This document shows positions 56,969 through 64,000 of a stretch of DNA of 64,000 nt, in pieces. The stretch spans positions 15,056,492-15,120,491 of the forward strand of contig OY986971.1 in assembly GCA_963920575.1 (NCBI GenBank), in the 5' to 3' direction. The notes below the pieces were generated by a model that worked only from the letters and a program-made list of their open reading frames with translations, was not told where the DNA came from and ran no database searches. The translations under genes were made by a program, and so were the position numbers. The DNA comes from Narthecium ossifragum. Lineage: Eukaryota; Streptophyta; Magnoliopsida; Dioscoreales; Nartheciaceae. How positions within the stretch are numbered: the stretch's first letter is position 1; each line of letters begins with the position of its first letter.

Positions 56969-57924
56969 ATATTCAGGAAATTCACTACCAGAAGGACATG
57001 AGTCAACCTATGACCAACAACATTACAAATTGAACAAACCTCAACCGGTTTTGCTTGTATGGACATCATAGCATCTATCTTCTTGTTAAGGGCTGCAATC
57101 TGCCTTACCGTGTCGTCGTTCTGGTTCAGCTCATAGATGCCTCTCGCCTTATTCCTTATGTCCCTCTGCTGCGAGTTAGATCCTAGCATCTCATAAATTT
57201 CATATGCCTCCGGTGGTGTCCTTTTGAACATCGCTCCACCTGCAGCATTATCTGCCATAGTCTGACAAGAAAGATTTAGTCCATCATAAAAATATTGCAT
57301 ATGATTTTCTAAAGAATAATTATGATGTGGACATTGCATCAAAAGCATTTTAAATCTATCCCATGCTTTATGGAATGGTTCTCCATCAGCTTGCTAAAAA
57401 TATGGAATTTGTCTTCTCAAGTTAGTAGTCATGGCATGAGAATAAAATTTGCTAACAAACTTATTATAAATTGCATCCCAAGTAGTAAGTGATCCAGGAG
57501 GCAACGACATCAACCATCTCTTCGCTTTATCCTTCAAGGTGTAAGGAAAACATCGCATCCTCAGTTGATCTTCAGTAATGCCACCTAGAGGAAAAGTCTG
57601 AATAGTAGCATAATAATCATTCACAAACGTTAGTGCATCTTCAGAAGGTAAACCATGAAATTCAGGAAGCATAGAAAAATGTAGATTTTTAAGTTCATAA
57701 TTCCTAGCCTCTGCTGGTAATGCGATGCACGAAGGTGAGGTAGAAATAGTAGGCCTCGCGTACTCCTCCAAAGGACGTACATTGTTATTAAGCTCCATCT
57801 CCTCTTGAACTCCTAGATCTGATGTGGACAGGCTGTTTTTGTTAGATTTCTTCTTCCAACCAATTTGATCTACTTTATCGTTCAAGGGCAACAACATTTC
57901 TTTCCGTGATCGGCAACCTTGCAT
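56947..57924 (-). pseudogene. F2d gag, one stop and one frameshift
   Basis: ATG at 57924 opens MQGCRSRKEM, followed by the gag core. TAG at 57394-57396 replaces a Gln codon (PYF.QADG). The frame continues from 57348 (MLLMQCPHHNYSLENH) to the zinc knuckle CSICNVVGHR, where a one-base loss relative to F2 shifts the frame and ends it at 56947. The 5' portion before the stop is 176 codons. Two lesions make it inactive without recoding. Confidence 0.87.
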
Positions 57925-57973
57925 TCACTACTAATAAACTCTAATCAAATCCCCGGCAACGGCGCCAAAAACT

Positions 57974-59522
57974 TGATGAATAAATTTTATATCTCGCAAG
58001 TATACGAATCGGTGTGATCAGTATAGCAGCAAGACGAGAATCGTACCCACAGAGATTTGTCGAGATTATTAGAGTAAAACGCTAAAGAACAGAAAAGAAA
58101 GAAAATAAGGAAGGGAAAATAAGAAATATGAAGTCTCGAAAATAGATGATCTAATAACGAAATAAGAAAACGTTGGAAATATGATGGATGAATACTAAGG
58201 TTTCGATTTCACCATAACATCCTCATTCTATGCATTGAATCAATAAAGATTTCAGTTTAATTCCAAGGGCTCGTTCTTCCGGTATGATGATCCGTTCGGC
58301 CGCGGTCTTCACCAAGTACCCTCAATTAACCCTAGCTATTGAACCCATAACTAAGTGTTAACCAAGAATCCATTAAGCTCTGAAGAACAATTTTGAACCA
58401 AGAATACTCTTAGCTTGAACCCGGCCTCGATATAAACTCATTCATTCATAGATCCTGCAAGATTAAGGAATGAACCCTCGCCCAATCTCACATAAAACAA
58501 TCTATAATACTTTTATTGGCCAGATAAAGGTATTTAAGATCTCAGTTATAATAATGAATGAAACAAGGAAAATAAACTGATAAAATAATCATGATCCAAT
58601 AACATAGAATGATTCAGTTAGGCTACATCGGTACCTTAGAAAAGAAACTAGCCACTCATGTTCATCATGAAGCCGACAAGAGTGTTCAAAGAAAAATAAA
58701 GAAAGAAAGACGAAGAAAACAAAACCCTAACGTGGCTTCCTATCCTCCAGATGCTCCAGAAAAGTCCTCCCAAAAGCCCCCTCAAACCCTAGAAAGAGTC
58801 CTGTATAGCCTTAAGTATATCCATCCTCGGATTAGATCAAAGCCGTTGATTTTCTTCACTGGAAAAGTACGATCGATCCCTCCCAGGGTGTCGGATCGAT
58901 CCCTCTCATTAAAAACATCAATTTCTGGCTTCGCCCGAGTCGGATCGATCGAACTATAGGTGTCGGATCGATCCGTTGCATAAAAATCCTCCGTTTTTGG
59001 CTATTCCCGAGTTCGATCGATCGGACTATGGGTGTCGGATCGATCGGACCCCGTAGGAGGGATGGATGGATCGATCGGACCATGTTCAGCCGAAAAATAT
59101 ATGTTCTGTCACGTTTCTGCATAGTTGGATCGATCCCACTTTAGGTGTCGGATCGATCGGACTTTCCAGCATATTCACTGTTCTACCATCCAAACTGCGC
59201 CATCGGTACTACAATTTCTGTAACTTCCTCTAGGAAACTCGGAATCACGAACCGTAAAATTCTTCAGAAACTAGACTTCAAGAGCTTTCCAACCATATAT
59301 GGCACATCATCTGGTTCTTCATGAGCAGGTACAGAGAAATCTTTAAAGTTGATCCATGCACTCTTTTCAGCTTCTTTTCTCCTTTTCCCTGCATATTCCA
59401 AACAACTATGTGAAGCAACATATAGATATAAAAAATAGTAGTAAAGTTCTTGATTAAGGATAATAATCTAGCAATTGAGATGATTATAAAGCTGTTCAGA
59501 GTGCACTTTCATGCACTCATCA
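57974..59522 (-). repeat. F2d 5' LTR (1,549 bp)
   Basis: The minus-strand start is TGATGAGTGCATG at 59522 and the end TTTATTCATCA at 57974. The palindrome array at about 58868-59165 is complete, including the segment missing in the partner LTR. The normal TATA stretch (CTATTTATAG) is shortened here to CTGTATAG near 58800, so this promoter may be damaged. Confidence 0.88.
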
Positions 59523-61111
59523 ATAGTCGAGAGTCCAAGTCGAGTCCACAGGGATTTAAGGGATTGAGATCGAACACTTAGTAAATTTCCTACTAATGAG
59601 TTGAGAAAAGATTGTAGGTTGAAATTAAACTAAACTTATACAAAAGGATTTATGAATATGAGACAAAGGACCACATTATTCTTAATCAATAACTAAGGTT
59701 ATACCAGGTCTTCCTAAGATCAGGGCATGCAAACACGATGAATAGCTTCCTAAAAGTTGATAAGTGAATGGCTAGTTCTCCTTATCACTCAACAAGTTCT
59801 GTTTAGGATTCCTTGTTAGCAAGAACAATTATCTAATTATCAGTGATCGAATGATTAGTTACGTTCACTGCTAATAAACCCTTTTATTAGGATGAATTCA
59901 TCGCAAATAATAACATGGATATGGATTTAGGTGTAAGATCGAGATGACTTCGCATCTCGATGCCCGAAACTACAAAGGTAAGATGCATGAAAGATTAGGT
60001 ATGGAACGTAGTAGGACTAGCACTACTATAGTAGGACTAGCACTATACAATCTGTTACGAGCAGTCTACTCGTGATCCTCTCGTAATGGGTCTCTACTGC
60101 TCCAATCGATCAGAATCGGCCTGATCGGACTTGATTTGAGTCCAATGGGCTGATTTGGCAAGCTGAATCGGATCTCGCTTGAGCTGGATCGGATCTGGCT
60201 AAGCCTGATTGGATGGGACTTGACTGGGTCAAGTCTGAATTGATCTAGATCAGGTGGACCAGGTTCAATTAGTTGGATCTGGCTGAATCAGTGGTTGGGC
60301 TGAACCGGACTGGACTTGACTGAACCAATTTGGTCAAGTGGCTTGAGGAATATCCGACAGCTGAGGATCGTCGGAGTGGATCGCCGGCGTAGGGGTGGCG
60401 GCGGCGGTCGGGATAGTGGCAGGACGGGTCGCGGGTTGTTGGTGAAGAGATCCACCGGAGTGGATTGGTCGGAGGTGGGCTAGATCGGCGGGATCTAGAG
60501 GTCGAGGGCGGCGGGGTTGGGTTCACCGGCGTCGGGGACGACGAGGAGCTCGGTTGGAGGCCGGGAATGGTCAGGGATGGTTGGGATCGGGTCTACGGAG
60601 GCCGGGGAAGGGTTTTATGAAGGGTTACGGGTGAGATCAGGTCGTTTGGCGGATGGCGGACGGTGGCTGTGAAGATGAGGTTGCCGGGGAAGACGCCGGA
60701 GAAGGTGGAAGGCGATGGAAGGGATATGGCCGGAGTCGTGGGAGGTAGGGGAAGAAGATGGCGGGTTTAGGTGGCGACGGGGCTAGCCGGAGAGGGAGAG
60801 AACGGCTGACGACGGTGAAGCTAGGGTTCGGCCACGGGAGGGAGACGATGAACAGTGGCTAGTGACGAGGAGAGAGAGTGCTGACGTGGCGCTGACGTGG
60901 AGGAGAGAGAAAGTGACGGGAGAGAGAGAAACACTGGTGGAGGCGGTGCCGGCTGCGGGGAAGATGACCGACGGGGAAGAAGGTGGATCTATGGTAGATA
61001 TCTGGTGGAAGCTATATTATCTCTACTCCTATGATAATTTATCAACTACTCCTAATAATTCATAACTTTTCATTCATCATGCATCATCATCACCTAATAC
61101 AAAACTACTAA

Positions 61112-62161
61112 GGGGCTGTTTGGTTGCATGTATCAGCTGATACATGCATCAGTTGATGCAGCCTTTTGATACAAACCTGTGTTTGGTTGATCAATGCATC
61201 AGCTGATGCATGTATCAGCTGATGCAAAAAGAGGCTCAGATGCTGCATCAGCAGATGCAGCCAAAATGGCTGTTTCTGCTGATGCAGCATCAGCTGATGC
61301 ATCACTATATAAATTAAAATATTATTTTCGGAATTAATAAATCTTTGAATAAATCTGAAAAATCAATATATGAATTCCGAAAAATCTGAAAACCCAACCA
61401 AAAAATCCGAAAATTCGTGGAAAAAAAAACTTTACACTATATGAATTAAAATATTATTTTTGGAATTAATAAAACCTTGAATAAATCTGAAAAATCAATA
61501 TATGAATTCCGAAAAATCATAAAACCCAACCAGAATATCCGAAAATTCGTGGGAAAAAACTTTACACTATATGAATTAAAATATTATTTTCGGAATTAAT
61601 AAAACCTTGAATAAATCTGAAAAATCAATATATGAATTCTGAAAAATCTGAAAACCCAACCAGAAAATCCGAAAATTCGTGGGAAAAAAACTTTACATGA
61701 ATATATTATTTTTGCTTGTATTTTTGTTGTTTTTTATTAAAAAAAATTATCATGAACGAATTAAGCCCGGAAGATAAGTAAAGAATTGGACACTGTCGTT
61801 CAAGATTTGGTTGATACTTTGTAGTTAAGAGTTTGCTAAGACGATTTTAGGTTAATACTCACACCTGCTTGATCTTTTTTACTTTAATAATTAAGAAATT
61901 ATTAAGTTAGCACGTGCTCAATAATTTAATAAATATAGTCAAAGAAAAAATATAGCTAAATAAAAAACAGCTAAAGAAAAAAAATGATATAAAACAGCTG
62001 TATCAACTGATGCAATACATACCAACCAAACAGAAAATGAGCTAATACTGCATCAGTTGATACAAGCAACCAAACAAACAGGTGATGCTAATACTGCATC
62101 AACTGATGCATTGCATCAACTGATGCACTGCATCAACTGATGCAAGCAACCAAACGCCCCC
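61112..62161. mobile_element. MITE-like element, PIF/Harbinger type (1,050 bp)
   Basis: Terminal inverted repeats GGGGCTGTTTGGTTGC and GCAACCAAACGCCCCC (one base longer at the right) are flanked by TAA on both sides (61109-61111, 62162-62164). The TAA duplication and GGGG(C)TGTTTGG terminus suit Tourist-like PIF/Harbinger elements. Subterminal regions on both sides carry many TGCATCAGCTGATGCA-type palindromes. No transposase is present. A hAT origin is less likely because no 8-bp duplication is seen. Confidence 0.8.
61303..61694. repeat. 3 x about 130-bp tandem repeat inside the MITE
   Basis: Units start at 61303, 61435 and 61565. Each contains TTAAAATATTATTTT, GAATAAATCTGAAAAATC and CCGAAAATTCGTGG. 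AT-rich and noncoding. Units two and three are closest to each other. Confidence 0.88.
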
Positions 62162-62886
62162 TAAGGTCCTTTTATAGAGACCTTGACAGAGTCCTAATCC
62201 ACTAGAAAACCCCCTTGCTTAATTAGCAAGTAATAAGGTTTCTGACTCAACTCAACTTCCTAACTCAAAGGGACTCTTAATTAATTCCTAACAATCAACT
62301 AGGACTCAATAAAAGACTAATGATAAATACTAATTAAATACTCTAGTTTGAACTAGGGAAGTCCAAGTCAAACTAGGAAAGAGGTTGAACCAGCTTGGTT
62401 CCTCTTCTAGGTTCGGGTCCAGTTGGTCGAGTCGGATCGACTCGTATCACAATCCCTAATCACGAAGAAGATTTCATCCGAGATATCATGGGACTAGCAT
62501 GATCCTCTTATTTGGATGACTCCAATCCAAGCCCTAGCATACACAAGCTCTAGAATCAAGTGCAAATAAGAACAATCCATACATCCAGCAAGAAATCAAC
62601 ACAAAGATATAAAGAAAATAGAAATCAATCCATATAAGTCAAACAATCGTGTATACAAGCCCTAGATCTAAGAAATCCCTAGTAAAAACCCTAGTTACAT
62701 CATAAGAATCCCATGGTTAGGGTTTTAGCTACTCATCTTCAGGGGTCGATCCATCGATGGAAGTTGATGATCTCCTCCCGCCATGCATCTCCTCCAACGA
62801 ATCGCCGAAGAAAAGTGTAGAAAAAGATAGGAAAACTCTCCCCAAAAACGTCTGGAAAAAGCCCCAAAAAATCCCTAAACATTGAC

Positions 62887-63185
62887 TATTTATAGCCTAA
62901 GCAAACATCTCCCACGGATTAGATCTGAGCCGTTGATCTTTAATTATGGCCGCAAAGGATCGATTGGACCTCTGGAGTAGGATCGATCGGACTCCTTCAA
63001 TTGCTAGTGTCGCCCCGAGAGGGATCGATCGGACCTATCTAGTCCAATCGATCGTTCACGTGTTGTTACGCTACGTCCCGTGGAGGATCGATCCCTCATG
63101 TTGAGAACGATTGATCCTTCAATTGCTCATTGTCCCGTCGCTGGACGAGTAGGATCGATCGCACTAATAGAGTCGGATCAATCTT
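62887..63185 (-). promoter_or_regulatory. Family G U3 palindrome array and TATA box
   Basis: Six to eight GGATCGATCC/GATCGATCGGA-type motifs lie at 62956-63185. On the minus strand they are followed by CTATAAATAG (complement at about 62887-62896). Order and spacing match F1, F2 and F3, although the rest of this LTR is different. Confidence 0.65.
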
Positions 63186-63341
63186 ACTTGCCAAAATACG
63201 TTCTTTTAGCTCCAAAGTTGATCTAATTTCTATTAGGGGCTATTATACCTGAAATGGGATAAAAATAGTCAGTGAAGCATTGCTCGGAGACCAACAAAGC
63301 CAAATTACAAGGATGTTTTGTGCACTTTTCAAGTCTTATCA

Positions 63342-64000
63342 CACCCCCCAACATGATCTTTGGTAGTCCTCGAGCAAAGCAAATAAAAATTAAAATTAAA
63401 GCAGTAAATCTAACTAGCCACTTTCGTAGGTCTCACGATTGCACTTAGCATGCATGTGCAATAAGCCTTTAAACCCCTGGGTGGCCCCAATGGAGGAGTT
63501 ATAGTCTCCTGAGGGTTTTCAGTGATGATACCCACAAACATCTATACATCCCCTTTAACATGTCATCAGAACTCAATTATAATGCTCATTAATTCAAATG
63601 CACCAAGTAGAAACATTATCCATGAGTCTATTCTTCAATCCAAAGTCATATAAACATAAAGTAAATAAGAACACGTTAAAGCATAGTTCTAGCACTTCAA
63701 CATATTTAATCATGGTTCGAAAATAACTTTGACTCTCCAGTGTGTGGATTTGGTTCCACATGTGTCAGAGTATCCATTATATCCCAACATTCCACTAGTC
63801 AAGATCATAATTCTAGTCAAGCACATATTTTCCACTTATCACATAACAATGTCTGTTCTTTTTTTCTTTTTTTTTCACAAGGGTCTTTAACCGTTTTACG
63901 TGAACAACACACCTTGTTAGGCACATTGCCTGGTTACTAAGTATGAAGTCCTTTTTTTTCCTGTTAGGACATTCAACCGTTTGACGTGAACAGCATGCTG
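63342..64000 (-). other. Family G 3' interior, runs off the window
   Basis: It starts with the polypurine tract complement CACCCCCCAAC. No gene is visible. At 63880-64000 it has two units with ACGTAAAACGG and TAACCAGGC, analogous to the duplicated module of F2 and F3. A pyrimidine tract at 63857-63876 corresponds to the purine tract of the other families. The coding part would lie right of the window. Confidence 0.6.

Larger units (their letters stand above)
52812..59522 (-). mobile_element. F2d: complete gag-protease LTR element (6,711 bp)
   Basis: LTRs at 57974-59522 (5', 1,549 bp) and 52812-54311 (3', 1,500 bp), exact duplication ATAGT (52807-52811, 59523-59527), a primer-binding site complement at 57950-57967 (perfect tRNA-Asp type) and a polypurine tract at 54312-54322. 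The outer base pair of the 3' LTR has become TA instead of TG. Most of the LTR length difference is one deletion near 53961 between short GCAT repeats. Content matches F2: gag-protease, no RT or integrase. It sits inside the G LTR. Confidence 0.92.
60053..62449 (+). mobile_element. S: solo LTR with nested MITE
   Basis: It begins TGTTACGAGCAG, ends GACTCGTATCA and has exact duplication CAATC (60048-60052, 62450-62454). Without the MITE it is about 1.34 kb. I see no second LTR or interior, so it is a solo LTR of an unidentified family. The part 60350-61000 is GC/GA-rich and yields Pro/Ser-rich spurious frames. On the complement it resembles a leader with an AACCCTAGC motif. It has some TCGGAT/ATCGAT motifs but no regular array. 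Confidence 0.75.
52693..63341 (-). mobile_element. Family G 3' LTR, interrupted by F2d and S
   Basis: On the minus strand it starts TGATAAGACTTG at 63341, right after a GTTGGGGGGTG polypurine tract. It has a palindrome array (62956-63185) and TATA box (about 62887-62896) and runs to about 52693. Pieces 62455-63341, 59528-60052 and 52693-52811 add to about 1.53 kb, the size of F1/F2/F3 LTRs. Its far end is not a clear TG/CA and abuts truncated F1c, so the last bases may be missing. Confidence 0.7.

Noticed and set aside
60269..61065. GC-rich part of solo LTR S as a host gene fragment
   Set aside because: Only short Pro/Ser-rich or composition-driven frames, no splice structure or motif, and it lies between good solo-LTR ends with CAATC duplications.
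1..64000. tRNA, rRNA, microRNA or intact host genes
   Set aside because: No cloverleaf with A/B boxes, rRNA core or intron-exon gene structure was recognised on either strand. tRNA-Asp similarity is limited to 18-nt primer-binding sites.

Overview
The window looks like plant nuclear heterochromatin from a large angiosperm genome. I find no intact host gene, tRNA, rRNA or CRISPR array. Almost every base can be assigned to about 17 transposable elements, most of them nested in one another. The plant assignment rests on several signs: Helitron termini, a Sirevirus-type copia element with an env-like ORF, chromovirus (Tekay/Del-like) pol and LTR remains, LTR elements primed by tRNA-Asp, and a MITE with TAA duplications. 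Species cannot be told from the sequence.

Element names used below: F1, F2, F3 and G are gag-only, tRNA-Asp-primed LTR families (TR-GAG-like, related to the Tat/Athila side of Ty3/gypsy). T and U are long LTRs of Tekay/Del type. S is an unclassified solo LTR.

Layout: 1-2392 is Helitron A (minus, 3' end outside the window). 2393-8944 is Helitron B (minus, complete), abutting A with no spacer. 8945-23596 is a plus-strand Sirevirus-like copia element. Its RT is cut by the Helitrons, its RNase H by a complete F1 element (9762-17623, duplication GTCAT) and its env-like ORF by solo LTR T1 (18510-20727, duplication TCCTC). The copia 3' LTR is 22492-23596. The copia itself sits in a Tekay RNase H/integrase remnant (23597-24950). 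A 5'-truncated F3 element follows (24953-36189). It carries a young complete F2 element (27656-34508, duplication ATCTC). The F3 LTR (34598-36189) is followed directly by a primer-binding site and F1-type interior (F1b), which ends in a truncated F1-type 3' LTR at 49424. F1b contains solo LTR T2 (36980-44168, minus, duplication AATTA), which itself holds solo LTRs U1 (38331-40699) and U2 (41242-43645). At 49424 F1b meets an inverted F1 copy (F1c, to about 52692), making a palindrome with arms of about 3 kb. The rest is the minus-strand LTR of family G (about 52693-63341). It is interrupted by a complete minus-strand F2 relative (F2d, 52812-59522, duplication ATAGT) and by solo LTR S (60053-62449, duplication CAATC), which contains a 1,050-bp MITE. 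63342-64000 is G interior.

Shared biology: F1 and F2 encode gag plus aspartic protease but no RT, RNase H or integrase, so they would need enzymes from other elements. F1 and F3 also share an unrecognised domain (called X here). Several noncoding signals recur in different families: a covarying hairpin, a tetraloop hairpin next to a polypurine-like tract, a duplicated module of about 100 bp, and a U3 block next to arrays of RTCGAY palindromes. Those arrays occur in at least seven LTR families of different superfamilies, usually just upstream of the TATA box. Boundaries below were read by eye from termini and target-site duplications.
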